DNA of 64,000 nucleotides from Acidimicrobiia bacterium (GTDB taxonomy: Bacteria > Actinomycetota > Acidimicrobiia > Acidimicrobiales > Poriferisodalaceae), in contig JAJECP010000024.1 of NCBI GenBank assembly GCA_022821985.1, positions 124,001 to 188,000 on the forward strand, read 5' to 3'. The position numbers and the translations under genes were made by a program. Shown in pieces: positions 29,025 through 38,241 of the stretch (position 1 is its first letter; the number at the start of each line of letters is the position of its first letter). Below the pieces are notes generated by a model, which saw nothing but the letters and a program-made list of their open reading frames with translations, was not told the origin of the DNA and did no database searches.

Positions 29025-30917
29025 TCAGGCTCGTCCCTCAGCGTCGCTCTCGGCTCCGAGGTAGGCCGCGCGCACGGCCGGGTCGGCCTGCACCTCGTCG
29101 GGCGTGCCGGCGCTGATCACCTGGCCCTGATCGAGCACATAGATGCGATCGCTGATGCCGGTGATGAAGTTGAGATCGTGGTCGATCACCAGCACGCCTG
29201 CATCGACCGCGGCAGCCATGTGCCGGATACGCCCAATCATCTCCGCCGACTCGGCGTCGCTCATGCCGCTGGTGGGTTCGTCTAGCAGCAGGTAGGCCGG
29301 TGCCATGGCCGCCGCTCGGGCCAGTTCCAGCCGTCGCGCACTGCCGTAGTCGAGCTCGCGGGCGCGGCGGTCGCGCACATGCCAGAGTCCGGCTTCGGCA
29401 ATCAGCGCATCGACCGGGGGGTGGTTCCCCGGACGGTGCTGGGCGGCGACTCGAGCAGCAAGCTCCACGTTCTGGCGCACGGTCAACGCGCCGAACAGTC
29501 GCAGGTTCTGGAATGTGCGCAGCAGTCCGGCACGGGCAATCTCGTGGCTCGGTGCACCGATCATCTCTCGCTCGCCCAGCTTGAACCAGCCCGTTGACGG
29601 CTCGACGATGCCGGTGATCACGTTCACCAGCGTCGTCTTGCCTGCGCCGTTGGGGCCGATCAAGCCCACCACCTCGTCCGGCCCGACGGTGAGTCCTGCG
29701 CCATCGAGCGCCCGGAAGCCACCGAAGTCGACAGCGAGATCGTGCACCTCCAGCGCTGCGCCCTCGCGGTCCACCTCAACGTGCAAGCCCACCGGCGCGA
29801 CTTCCGCCAGCGGCTCGGGTCGCTCTTCGGGCTTGCGACGATGCCACAGACGCCACAGCCAGCCGTCCAGCTCCCAGTCCCCCAGCAGTCCGTCGGACCG
29901 GAAGATCATGAAGCCGAGCATCGCCAGGCCCAAGAAGACCGTCTGTAGGTTCTCTCGAAAGATCCAGTCGAGCGGCGCCGCATCGAGGCCGAGCCCGAAC
30001 ACCTCGAAGCCGTCCTGGCCGAGGCGGCGGGCCAGTTCACGCCCGACCGTCATCACCGCCACACCCACCAGCGCTCCGGTGACGCTGTTGCGACCGCCGA
30101 CGATCAGCATGGCCAGCGTCAGCAGCGTGTAGTTGAAGAAGAAATCGTCGGGCAGGATCGAGCCGTTCTCGTACACCCGCAGCGACGACCCGACGCTCAC
30201 CACCGCAACCGAGATGAGCAGGGCCGCGGTCTGCTGGACGAGCGGGTTCACGCCCATGGCGCGCGCGGCCAGATTGTCTTCGCGGGCTGCGGCAGCGAGC
30301 TTGCCGCTGCGGCTCTGCGCGAACAGCCGCGCCAGGATCAACGCCCCCAGCAGGCACAGGTAGATCGGGAGCCGGCTGTCGAGCGCGGCGCCCACCTTGA
30401 AGGTGAGACCTGCACGGTTGCCGCCGGTCAGGTCAGGCCAGTTGCGCGCCACCTCGTGGGTGACGAACAGCAGCGCCAGCGTGATCACAGTGGCCGCGAC
30501 GGCACCCGATTCCGCACCCGAGCGCGCCAAGCCGATGCCCACCACGAGCGCGACCACCACCGTCACCCCGATGGCAACGGCAACGGCCAGCGCCGGGTTC
30601 AGCAGCACGTCGTTCAAGCCGAACGGCGCATCGGGGATCCGCTTGAGCTTCTCGGCGGGGCTGATGGCGAAAACCGCGAAGGCGTAGCCGGCGATCGCGC
30701 CGAATCCGATGTGCCCGAACGACAGCACGCCGGTGTTGCCGACGTAGATCTGGATGCCGAGCACGATGATGGCGTCGATCAGCATCACCGTCACCAGGCG
30801 TTCGGCGGCTCGGCCCTGGAAGCTCTCGTAGATGAGGCCGCCGGCCAGGAATACGGCGAAGAGCAGGGCACATCCGGCTATGGGAAAGCCGACGTCACGT
30901 CCGGGGCGCGGGAACAT
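29025..30917 (-). CDS. LivM-LivG fusion: branched-chain-type ABC permease with ATPase
   Basis: A 630-residue protein joining two subunits normally encoded apart. Residues 1 to about 345 are a LivM-type permease (many hydrophobic helices; GNTGVLSFGHIGFGAIAGYAF and the EAA-like loop AAREDNLAARAMGV). After a charged linker, residues about 385-630 are a LivG ATPase: Walker A GPNGAGKTT, Q-loop TFQNLRLF, family-typical signature DYGSARRLELARA, Walker B LLLDEPTSG, H-loop IDHD. It imports an amino acid, amide or other small acid using LivK. It lies 14 bp after livH. Confidence 0.95.
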   Translation of the reverse strand: MFPRPGRDVGFPIAGCALLFAVFLAGGLIYESFQGRAAERLVTVMLIDAIIVLGIQIYVGNTGVLSFGHIGFGAIAGYAFAVFAISPAEKLKRIPDAPFGLNDVLLNPALAVAVAIGVTVVVALVVGIGLARSGAESGAVAATVITLALLFVTHEVARNWPDLTGGNRAGLTFKVGAALDSRLPIYLCLLGALILARLFAQSRSGKLAAAAREDNLAARAMGVNPLVQQTAALLISVAVVSVGSSLRVYENGSILPDDFFFNYTLLTLAMLIVGGRNSVTGALVGVAVMTVGRELARRLGQDGFEVFGLGLDAAPLDWIFRENLQTVFLGLAMLGFMIFRSDGLLGDWELDGWLWRLWHRRKPEERPEPLAEVAPVGLHVEVDREGAALEVHDLAVDFGGFRALDGAGLTVGPDEVVGLIGPNGAGKTTLVNVITGIVEPSTGWFKLGEREMIGAPSHEIARAGLLRTFQNLRLFGALTVRQNVELAARVAAQHRPGNHPPVDALIAEAGLWHVRDRRARELDYGSARRLELARAAAMAPAYLLLDEPTSGMSDAESAEMIGRIRHMAAAVDAGVLVIDHDLNFITGISDRIYVLDQGQVISAGTPDEVQADPAVRAAYLGAESDAEGRA

Positions 30918-30930
30918 CAGATCCGGCCGA

Positions 30931-31818
30931 TCACACCCGCACGGCGTGCTTGACGGTAACCAAGCCCTGTGGCCTGAAAATGAACAGCAGGGCGATCAGC
31001 AGGAACACCACGCCCTCGGTGAGGCTGGCGATGCTGTCGGGCAGACGTGAGCGCAGCAGCACTTCGGCCAGCCCCAGCACCAGGCCGCCGATCACCGCCC
31101 CCCGGAGACTGCCGAGACCTCCGATCAGTGCAGCCAGCACTCCCTTGAGCATGGGCGTGATGCCGGCGCTGGGGCTGATGCTGCCCGCCCGCATCAACCA
31201 GAACACCCCAGCGATGCCCGCCAGCAGCCCCGACAGCGCAAACGCCCCCCGGATCACAGTGTCGGAACGCACGCCCATCAACCGGGCGGTGTCGAAGTCG
31301 GCGGCGGCGGCCCGCAGCGACAGCCCGAACATGGTCCGCTGCAGCAGCAGCGTGGTGCCGATCAGCGTCAGCACCGTCACCGCGATGACGACCGTGTCGT
31401 ACACCTCGATGTTGAGCGGGCCGACCGAGTAGGTGTTGGTGACCCACGAAGGCCGGTCGAACGGCTTGACCGAGGCCGACACGTACAGCAGGAAAATCGC
31501 CGATATCACGAAGTGCACGCCGAACGACGTGAGCAGCAAGGTGAAGTCTGAGCTGCCCCGAACCCGCGAGAAGGCGACCCGCTCGATCGCCAACGACGTC
31601 AGTACCGCGCTCAGCACAATGAGCGGCGTCACGATGTACCACGACCAGCCCGCGCCGAGGGTCCACAGCGCGACGTAGCCGCCGACGGTGATGAGCTCGC
31701 CGTGGGCGAAGTTCAGCAGGTGCATGACGCCGAAGACGACCGCCACGCCCAGTGCCAGCAGCGCATAGATGCTGCCCCGGCCGAGGCCGTCGATGAGGTT
31801 CTGTGCGAGTTCGGTCAC
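30931..31818 (-). CDS. LivH-type ABC permease
   Basis: A 295-residue inner-membrane permease with about eight hydrophobic segments. GRGSIYALLALGVAVVFGVM and LLNFAHGELITVGGYVA are family signatures, and LRAAAADFDTARLMGV is the cytoplasmic EAA-like loop. The GTG start at 31818 overlaps the livF stop (GTGA), which identifies it although the frame is open further upstream. It pairs with the LivM half of the fusion. Confidence 0.94.
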   Translation of the reverse strand: MTELAQNLIDGLGRGSIYALLALGVAVVFGVMHLLNFAHGELITVGGYVALWTLGAGWSWYIVTPLIVLSAVLTSLAIERVAFSRVRGSSDFTLLLTSFGVHFVISAIFLLYVSASVKPFDRPSWVTNTYSVGPLNIEVYDTVVIAVTVLTLIGTTLLLQRTMFGLSLRAAAADFDTARLMGVRSDTVIRGAFALSGLLAGIAGVFWLMRAGSISPSAGITPMLKGVLAALIGGLGSLRGAVIGGLVLGLAEVLLRSRLPDSIASLTEGVVFLLIALLFIFRPQGLVTVKHAVRV

Positions 31819-32558
31819 GCCGCGCCGCCTGCGGGCAGACCCTCGCCGGGCGCCACGACCGATCCGACGAAAGTGTCGAACAGGTCGTCCCGCTGGCTCA
31901 GCTCTTGGCCCGTGCCCGAGGCCACCACCTCGCCGCTGCGGAGCACGTATGCACGGTCGGACACCTCCAGCATCCGCGCTGCGTTCTGCTCCACGACGAG
32001 CAACGTACGGCCCTGGTCGCGCAGCGTGCCGATCAGCTCGAACACCAGGTCCACCAGCACCGGGGCGAGGCCCAGCGAGGGTTCGTCCATCATCAGCAGG
32101 CGGGGCGCCGACATCAGCGCCCGCCCGATAGCGAGCTGCTGCGCCTCGCCGCCCGACAGATAGCCAGCGGGGACGTCCCACTTCTCTTTGAGCACCACGA
32201 AGCGCTCGGCCATCTCGTCCAGCAGCTCGACGCGCTTCGCTGCGGGCACGGTTACGCCCCCGATCCGCAGGTTCTCCTCCACCGTGAGGTCGGCGAAGAT
32301 GCGGCGGTGCTCGGGCACGAGCGCCACGCCCGAGCGCAGCAGCTGTTCCGGCGAGCGGCCGGTGATGTCCTGCCCCTCGAACGTGACCCGGCCCTCGGCC
32401 GGCGACAGCAGCCCGGCAATGGACGACAGCAACGTGGTCTTGCCCGCGCCGTTGGGCCCGATGAGGCCTACGACCTCACCGGACCCGACGCTGAGGGCCG
32501 CGCCGCGCAGTGCGGCTATGGAGCCGTACCGAGCGGTGAGGCCTTCGACTTCGAGCAT
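31815..32558 (-). CDS. LivF-type ABC transporter ATPase
   Basis: A 247-residue ATPase with start MLEVEGLTARYGSIAALRGA, Walker A GPNGAGKTT, signature LSGGEAQQLAIGRAL, Walker B LLMMDEPSLGLAP and H-loop VVEQN. It is the second ATPase subunit of the Liv-type importer. Upstream there are 98 bp to livK; downstream it overlaps livH by 4 bp. The 32559-32656 gap contains near-duplicate short stretches, but nothing recognisable as a gene. Confidence 0.95.
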   Translation of the reverse strand: MLEVEGLTARYGSIAALRGAALSVGSGEVVGLIGPNGAGKTTLLSSIAGLLSPAEGRVTFEGQDITGRSPEQLLRSGVALVPEHRRIFADLTVEENLRIGGVTVPAAKRVELLDEMAERFVVLKEKWDVPAGYLSGGEAQQLAIGRALMSAPRLLMMDEPSLGLAPVLVDLVFELIGTLRDQGRTLLVVEQNAARMLEVSDRAYVLRSGEVVASGTGQELSQRDDLFDTFVGSVVAPGEGLPAGGAA

Positions 32559-32656
32559 CGAACTCGCAATCTGCTGCCCACGTCCGCTGGGCGCTCGCGC
32601 CCGCTGCGGCAGTGCCGGAACGGACCTGCTTGACGGTGCGCTACTTGATCGTGCGC

Positions 32657-33940
32657 TTACTTGATGGTGATCGTGTCGACGAGTACGTCCTCGCCGTTCA
32701 CGATGCGGTTGATCGGCACGGCCTTCGGCGGGATGCCGTTGGTGCCTTCGTAGGTGATCTCGCCCGACAGGCCCTGGAATCCAGAGATCCGCTGGACGGC
32801 CTCGCCGATCTGGGCGGTGTCGTCACAGCCGCAGTCGAGCATGCCCTGAATGCCGATGAACATCGAGTCGACGTAGAGCGCCATGAAGCCACGGCTCTCG
32901 AGCGCCTCGCCCTCGTGGGCTTCGAACGCAGCGAGCATCGAGTCGATGCGGTCGCCCGCCGTGATGCTCGTGTGCGGCGTGTGGGCGATGCCCTCGTTGT
33001 TCGCCTCCACCTGGATGCCGGTGGCGTCGAGTGCGTCGGTGCCGACGTAGGTGAGACTGTCGAGACCCTGGCCCTCGAGCTGGCCCCGCAGCGCGGTGAC
33101 CTGGAAGCCAAGCGCCGCCGAGAAGACGACCTCGTTGTTCTCGGAGATCTGGGCGATCTCGTTCACCTGCGAGGAGAAGTCGGTGTCGACGAACCAGACA
33201 TAGGTCTGCACGCTCACCACCTCGCCGCCGCCGGCTTCGAATGCGGCGATGAATGCGTCTGGGTTGACGCCGGTGTACGGGATGCCCTCGCCTTCGGTGA
33301 ACACGATGGCCCGCGTGATGCCCTGGTCGAGCGCCCACTGGGCGGCCGCTCCCGACATCTGGTGGTCGTCGAAGGTGACCAGGTACGAGTTGATGGATGC
33401 ATCTGCCAGCGTCGGCTCGGTGGATGCCGCCACGAACAGCGGGACGGTGCCGCCGGTGGTCTGCAGGATCGGCAGCGCGAAGTCGGCAAACGGCGGGCCG
33501 ATCAGGAAATGCGCTCCCCAGTCGAGGAGGTCTTCGGTAGCGAGCGCAGCATCGTCGCCCACTTCGGCCACGCGCACCTCCACGGGGCGGCCGTTGAAGC
33601 CGCCCCGGCAGTTGGCGAGCTCGGCGATGTACGGCACGAGCTTCGAACCCGGGATGTCGACGAAGCCGACCACGTCGCTGAAGTCCATCGCCATGCCGAC
33701 GCGGATCGGGTCGCCGGTCGGCGCCTCTTCGCAGTTGGCGAGATCGGCGCTGAGGATGTGGTCGATGTCGATGCTGTTCATCGTCACCGCAGCCGGCGGT
33801 GCTTCCGTGGCGGCCGGCGCTTCGGTCGCGGCAGGCGCCTCGGTGGCAGCCGGCTCGCTCTCCGTGGTGTCGTCGTCGGTGCCGCATGCGGCACCGAGCA
33901 GCGCAACTACGGCCAGCAGAGCCAAGATGCGTCGTTTCAT
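32657..33940 (-). CDS. LivK-like substrate-binding lipoprotein
   Basis: A 427-residue lipoprotein with signal peptide MKRRILALLAVVALLGAAC and lipobox LGAAC. A linker with three near copies of the hexapeptide TEAPAA (about 32-50) tethers the binding domain. The type-1 periplasmic fold (about 70-427) has IRVGMAMDFSD, LIGPPFADFALPIL, FVAASTEP and YVGTDALDATG. A Cys-Gly-Cys pair near residue 373 is unusual and could form a disulfide with other Cys. First gene of the Liv operon. The ligand cannot be deduced, but the neighbouring amine-type catabolic genes make an amine or amino acid derivative plausible. Confidence 0.92.
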   Translation of the reverse strand: MKRRILALLAVVALLGAACGTDDDTTESEPAATEAPAATEAPAATEAPPAAVTMNSIDIDHILSADLANCEEAPTGDPIRVGMAMDFSDVVGFVDIPGSKLVPYIAELANCRGGFNGRPVEVRVAEVGDDAALATEDLLDWGAHFLIGPPFADFALPILQTTGGTVPLFVAASTEPTLADASINSYLVTFDDHQMSGAAAQWALDQGITRAIVFTEGEGIPYTGVNPDAFIAAFEAGGGEVVSVQTYVWFVDTDFSSQVNEIAQISENNEVVFSAALGFQVTALRGQLEGQGLDSLTYVGTDALDATGIQVEANNEGIAHTPHTSITAGDRIDSMLAAFEAHEGEALESRGFMALYVDSMFIGIQGMLDCGCDDTAQIGEAVQRISGFQGLSGEITYEGTNGIPPKAVPINRIVNGEDVLVDTITIK

Positions 33941-34021
33941 GATGAGCCCCTCCCGTGGATCGAGCCGATGCTAGCCCTCCGCTGAAACAGGCTCGTATAG
34001 CTTCTGCTGATCGCCCAGGCG

Positions 34022-34044
34022 CATACAGCGATCCCATACAGCGA
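34022..34044. promoter_or_regulatory. Direct repeat CATACAGCGA x2 in the livK/ligase divergent promoter region
   Basis: Two perfect 10-base copies at 34022-34031 and 34035-34044 (period 13) lie between divergent livK (start 33940) and the first glutamine-synthetase-like gene (start 34057). TATAGC about 20 bp upstream of the first copy could be a -10 element. A regulator site controlling importer and pathway together is possible; this is inference from position. Confidence 0.4.
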
Positions 34045-34056
34045 GAAGGAACAGCC

Positions 34057-35361
34057 ATGGCCAATGAACGTGTCCGCATGCTGTGGCCCGACCATCTCGG
34101 CCTCGCACGAGGCAAGTACGTGCCGGCCGCTTTCGCCCACGATGGCACCGGCCATGCAGCGGCTGTGTTCAGCCTTGCCTACGACCGCTCGTTCATCGCT
34201 GCGCCCGGCTCGGGTGTGCTCGACGGCTTTCCGGATATGCACGCCACCTTCGACGAGGCCGACCTGCGGCCCGGCTGGGATGACGACCGGACCCAGGTGG
34301 CTGTCTGCGACCTGTCCCAGCGAGGCGAGCCGTTCCGCTTCTCGGCCAGGTACGCACTGCGCAAGGCCATCGCCGACTGGGAGGCGTTGGGCTACCGCCC
34401 GATGGTGGGCATCGAGTTCGAGGCTTACGTGCTGGAGCTCACCGAAGAACACGGCTGGCAGCGGTGGGACACGCCCGAGTCGTACGTGTACGGCACGGGG
34501 CGTTTCGTGGACCCCATCGGCTTGATGGACGAGATCACCGACGTCGCGGCCGCCAGCGAGATCGTGCTCGAGTCGGTGAACGCCGAGTTCGACTCGGGCC
34601 AGTTCGAGCTCACGCTTCGCTACGCCGAGGCGCTGCGGGCCGCGGACGATGCCTTCCTGTTCAAGGTGCTGGCTCGTGAGCGAACCATGGACCACGGCCG
34701 GCGGTTGACGTTCTTGGGCAAGCCCTATGAGCAGTTCGAGGGCAATGGGGTCCACGTGAACTTCTCGCTGCTCGATGCCGACGGCAACAACGCGCTCGCC
34801 GACACCAGCGCCGACGACGGCCTGTCGGAGCTGGCGAAGAGCTGTTTGGCGGGGCTGTGCGCCCATCACCAGGGACTCACGCCGTTGTGCGCCCCCACGG
34901 TGAACGCGTACCGGCGCTTACGGCCGTTCACCTTCAGCGGACGGCGAGCGAACTGGGGCTACGACCACCGTGTGGTCGGTACACGTGTGCCGCCCGAACG
35001 TGGTTCGCGCACACGCATCGAGTCACGCCTGGCCGACGGCACGTGCAACGTCCACACGGCCATCGCCGCAGTGCTGCAGGCGGCACGCCTGGGCGTAGTC
35101 GACGACCTGCCCTGTCCCGAGCCCGAGACCAACGACGGGATGGAGGCGTGGAACACCGAGGTCACGTCGGCGCTGAACCTGGCGGACGCGTTGGGTCACC
35201 TGCGGGCCGATCCAGCGCTGGCCGAGGCGGTCAGCAGCGACCTCGTCGACAACTTCCTGGCAATCAAGGACGCCGAGTGGGAGCGCTACGTGGCGGCGGT
35301 GGGTGAGCCATCCGACGACATCAGCGAATGGGAGATCAGCGAGTACCTGCCGTACCACTGA
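34057..35361 (+). CDS. Glutamine-synthetase-family ligase (gamma-glutamylamide synthetase-like), first copy
   Basis: A 434-residue GS-fold enzyme. Seen: GIEFEAYVLE (metal Glu pair), NAEFDSGQFELTLR, FEGNGVHVNFSLLD (nucleotide/metal), NAYRRLRPF and RIESRLADGTCNVHTAIAAVL. The regulatory tyrosine loop of true glutamine synthetases is not evident, and the N-terminal domain is short. The family includes enzymes that glutamylate amines (PuuA, IpuC, AtdA1/TdnQ). It is divergent from the livK operon and convergent with a second GS-like gene. The ATG at 34057 has GAGAAGGA upstream. A role in amine assimilation is inferred from context. Confidence 0.88.
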   Translation: MANERVRMLWPDHLGLARGKYVPAAFAHDGTGHAAAVFSLAYDRSFIAAPGSGVLDGFPDMHATFDEADLRPGWDDDRTQVAVCDLSQRGEPFRFSARYALRKAIADWEALGYRPMVGIEFEAYVLELTEEHGWQRWDTPESYVYGTGRFVDPIGLMDEITDVAAASEIVLESVNAEFDSGQFELTLRYAEALRAADDAFLFKVLARERTMDHGRRLTFLGKPYEQFEGNGVHVNFSLLDADGNNALADTSADDGLSELAKSCLAGLCAHHQGLTPLCAPTVNAYRRLRPFTFSGRRANWGYDHRVVGTRVPPERGSRTRIESRLADGTCNVHTAIAAVLQAARLGVVDDLPCPEPETNDGMEAWNTEVTSALNLADALGHLRADPALAEAVSSDLVDNFLAIKDAEWERYVAAVGEPSDDISEWEISEYLPYH

Positions 35362-35393
35362 GCACTCGCCGGCACGTCGCCGAGCTTGATGCC

Positions 35394-35435
35394 AGCACGC
35401 GAGCCGGCCCCGAGGAACCCCGAATCGGGCGTGCT
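35394..35435. terminator. Possible bidirectional hairpin between the convergent ligase genes
   Basis: AGCACGC (35394-35400) and GCGTGCT (35429-35435) can pair around an inner CCCGA/TCGGG hairpin, between two convergent stop codons. There is no T-run, so intrinsic termination is uncertain. Confidence 0.3.
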
Positions 35436-36817
35436 CAGGTGAACTCGATGTAGCGGTCTCGCTCCCAGTCGGTTACCTCGTCGCCGACGGGGTCGCAGCC
35501 GGCCTCGGCGAACTTATCGAGTTCGGCCTTGGCCATCAGCACGAAGTTGGTCGAGAACTCCTCCCCCAACGCTGCGGCCAGCGCACTGCCCTCGAAGGCC
35601 TCGATGCCGTCTGCGGCGTTGGCGGGCAGCGGCGTGGCATCGCCGGGGTCGTCGTACTGATCGCCCACGCTCATCGGGCCCGGGTCGGCACCGCGCTCGA
35701 GCCCGTCGGCCCCCGCCGCCAGCAGACCGGCGATCATCAGGTACGGGTTGGCATCGGCGCCCGGCGCCCGGTACTCCACCCGGTTCGCATTGGCCGCACC
35801 CACCGTGCAGCGGCACATCACCGACCGGTTGTCGAGCCCCCAATGCACATGGGTGGGGGCGAACGTGTAGGGGCGCACCCGCTTGTAGCCGTTGGGCACG
35901 GGGCTGCCCAGCAGCGACAGCGCCCCGGCGTTGTCGAGCTGGCCGCCGAGCCAGTGCGACATCACCTCGTTGGGGCCGTCCTCGGAGGTGGCGAATGCGT
36001 TGTGGCCGGCGGCCTCCTGCGGCTGTTCGCCGCCGGCGGGAGCGCGGTCGCCGACCGACACGAGGCTCGTGTGCACATGCATGCCGCTGCCCGACGGCTC
36101 GGTCCACGGCTTGGGCATGAACGTGGCCTTGAGCCCGGTCTCCTCGGCGATCTCCTTCACGATGCTCTTGTAGAGCGCCGTGTTGTCGGCCGTGGTCATG
36201 GCATCGGAGTACTGCACGTTGATCTCGATCTGGCCGGGCCCGTACTCAGGGTTCGACGATTCGACCGGGATGCCGGCATCGATCATCGCCAGACGCATAG
36301 CCAGCAGCACCGATTCGAGGTCTGACCGGTCGGTGAGCGACGAGTACTGGATGTGGCTCTGGGTGTGCGACCAGTCGGCCTCGCACAGGTAGAACTCCAT
36401 CTCGGTCGCCACGAGCGGGCTGTAGCCGAGCGCCCGGCAGCGCGCGATCTGGCGGGCCAGCACCGTGCGGGGTGCGATGGGGTGAAGGCGGTGCGGCGGC
36501 TCGAGACTGTCGGCGAACACCAGTGCATAGCCGGGACGGTGACCGAAGATCCGCAGCGTGCCCAGATCGGGCACCAGGTGCGTGTCGAGAAAGCCCTTGC
36601 CCATGTTGATGTAGGGGCTGTCGACCAGGTCGTTGTGCAGGTCGAAGATGTAGATGGCGTCGGCCAGGTGACAGCCGCCCTCAGCGACCGAGCGCAGGAA
36701 GTGGTCGACGGGAAAGCGCTTGCCGCGCAGGTGCCCGTAGGTGTCGACGATGGCCACCTCGACGGTGTGCACATCGGCCATTCGCAGAGTGCTCTGGATG
36801 TCGGCAAGTTCGGTCAT
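35435..36817 (-). CDS. Glutamine-synthetase-family ligase, second copy
   Basis: A 460-residue GS-fold enzyme: VDTYGHLRGKRFPV in the N-terminal domain, TEMEFYLCE, NPEYGPGQIEINVQY, MPKPWTEPSGSGMHVHTSL, NGYKRVRPYTFAP and NRVEYRAPGADANPYL. It is clearly diverged from the first copy and resembles GlnA3/GlnA4-type or gamma-glutamylpolyamine synthetase-like proteins. The ATG at 36817 follows a GAGGA; the upstream in-frame stretch lies in the divergent promoter region. It is divergent from the P450 pair with an inverted repeat between them. Having two GS-like ligases around one pathway suggests two amine substrates or sequential roles. Confidence 0.9.
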   Translation of the reverse strand: MTELADIQSTLRMADVHTVEVAIVDTYGHLRGKRFPVDHFLRSVAEGGCHLADAIYIFDLHNDLVDSPYINMGKGFLDTHLVPDLGTLRIFGHRPGYALVFADSLEPPHRLHPIAPRTVLARQIARCRALGYSPLVATEMEFYLCEADWSHTQSHIQYSSLTDRSDLESVLLAMRLAMIDAGIPVESSNPEYGPGQIEINVQYSDAMTTADNTALYKSIVKEIAEETGLKATFMPKPWTEPSGSGMHVHTSLVSVGDRAPAGGEQPQEAAGHNAFATSEDGPNEVMSHWLGGQLDNAGALSLLGSPVPNGYKRVRPYTFAPTHVHWGLDNRSVMCRCTVGAANANRVEYRAPGADANPYLMIAGLLAAGADGLERGADPGPMSVGDQYDDPGDATPLPANAADGIEAFEGSALAAALGEEFSTNFVLMAKAELDKFAEAGCDPVGDEVTDWERDRYIEFT

Positions 36818-36874
36818 GAGTTCGATCCTCTGTCGTGTTCGCACGCGATGGACGCGTCTGGTCGGCTCGCGGGC

Positions 36875-36903
36875 GGGCACAGCTTTACCATTCGGCTGTG
36901 CCC
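36875..36903. promoter_or_regulatory. 9+9 inverted repeat in the ligase/P450 divergent promoter region
   Basis: GGGCACAGC (36875-36883) and GCTGTGCCC (36895-36903) are perfect inverted copies separated by 11 bases. They lie 58 bp upstream of the minus-strand ligase start and 41 bp before the plus-strand P450 GTG. The position between divergent genes fits an operator for a dimeric repressor. No regulator gene lies beside it. Confidence 0.5.
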
Positions 36904-36944
36904 CCCGAAACTGCATTGGCCGGAACGGACATGGAGCTGACATC

Positions 36945-38237
36945 GTGACCGATGGATCGGCGCCGAGCGAACCGCCGGCGGATGTCGACATCGTGGACGC
37001 CGGCCGCTACGGGAACGGCATTCCCTGGGACGACTTCCGCACGCTTCGCGCACGGCCGGGGCTGCACTGGAACCGCTACGAGGACCACGGCTTCTGGGCC
37101 GTGACGCGACACGCCGACGTGTGCGAGGTGTCGCGCCATCCCGAGCGCTTCTCGTCGGCCATCGGGCACGTCAACCTGTGGGACCTCGAAGCCGATGCGC
37201 TGGAAGCCCGCCGTTCGATCCTCGAACACGACCCGCCGGCGCACACCCGGCTGCGACGAGTGGTCAGCAAAGCGTTCACGCCCCGCCAGATGCGCCGGTA
37301 CACCGAGCGCACCCGTGCCATCGCCGACGAGTTGCTCGACGTGGTGGTCGAGCGGTGCGGCGGCGACTGGGTGGAGCTGGTGGCAGCGCCGCTGCCGATC
37401 CGGGTGATCATCGCAATCCTGGGCGTGCCTCCCGAAGATGCCGATTACATGGTGGAGCTGTCGAATCACCTGGTCGAAGGCACCACCGAGACGCAGTCGC
37501 TGCCGCCCGACGCCTACGGCAACACGACACCATTGCGCCTGCTCCCCTTCGGCAGCCCGGCAGCTTGGGGGCTGTACGAGTACGGGGCCAAGCTCGGCGA
37601 CGAGCGGCTGGCCCATCCCACCGACGACGTCGTGAGCCACCTGGTGCACGCCGAGGTCGGCGGCGACCGCCTGACGGCCACCGAGTTCCGGAACTTCTTC
37701 CAGGTGCTGGTGTTCGGCGGCAACGAGACGACGCGCACCGCGATCACCCACGGGACGATGGCGTTCGCCGAGCACCCCGAGCAGTGGGAGCGGCTGGCGG
37801 CAGACCGAGAACTGCTGCCGAGCGCCGTCGAGGAGGTCATCCGCTGGGCCTCGCCGATCCTGCACATGCGCCGTACCGCAGCGGAGGACACCGAGCTGGC
37901 AGGCACCCAGATCTCAGCGGGCGACAAAGTGGTGATGTGGTACCCGTCGGCCAACCGGGACGAGGCGGTGTTCGAGCGGCCCGACGAGTTCGACATCGGC
38001 CGGGCCGACAACGCCCAGATCGCATTCGGCGGCGGCGGGCCGCACTTCTGCCTCGGCGCCTACCTGGCCCGCATGGAACTGACCGTGCTGCTCGAAGCCA
38101 TGCTGGACCGCGGCATCCGACCGGCGAGCGTCGCCGACCTCGTGCGCATCCCGTCGAACTTCGTTCACGGCGTCGCCTCGGTGGAGGTGGCAGTCGACGT
38201 TGCTGTGGCCGAGTCGCCGGCTGCTGTGCGAGCCTGA
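36945..38237 (+). CDS. Cytochrome P450, first of a tandem pair
   Basis: A 430-residue soluble bacterial P450. The I-helix is VFGGNETTRTAITHG (acid/Thr pair), K-helix EVIRW (ExxR), heme-binding loop FGGGGPHFCLGAYLARME with the axial Cys, and C-helix HTRLRRVVSKAFTPRQ. The GTG at 36945 is chosen (GGAG 8 bp upstream); upstream in-frame sequence lies in the intergenic region. It needs ferredoxin and reductase partners, which are not encoded in the window. It lies 4 bp ahead of a paralogous P450. Substrate unknown; its neighbours suggest hydroxylation or N-dealkylation of an amine-containing compound (inference). Confidence 0.94.
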   Translation: MTDGSAPSEPPADVDIVDAGRYGNGIPWDDFRTLRARPGLHWNRYEDHGFWAVTRHADVCEVSRHPERFSSAIGHVNLWDLEADALEARRSILEHDPPAHTRLRRVVSKAFTPRQMRRYTERTRAIADELLDVVVERCGGDWVELVAAPLPIRVIIAILGVPPEDADYMVELSNHLVEGTTETQSLPPDAYGNTTPLRLLPFGSPAAWGLYEYGAKLGDERLAHPTDDVVSHLVHAEVGGDRLTATEFRNFFQVLVFGGNETTRTAITHGTMAFAEHPEQWERLAADRELLPSAVEEVIRWASPILHMRRTAAEDTELAGTQISAGDKVVMWYPSANRDEAVFERPDEFDIGRADNAQIAFGGGGPHFCLGAYLARMELTVLLEAMLDRGIRPASVADLVRIPSNFVHGVASVEVAVDVAVAESPAAVRA

Positions 38238-38241
38238 GACA

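Noticed and set aside
32559-32656. Possible extra small gene between livF and livK
   Set aside because: It holds imperfect short repeats and a Cys/Arg-rich frame only; no start with a ribosome site.
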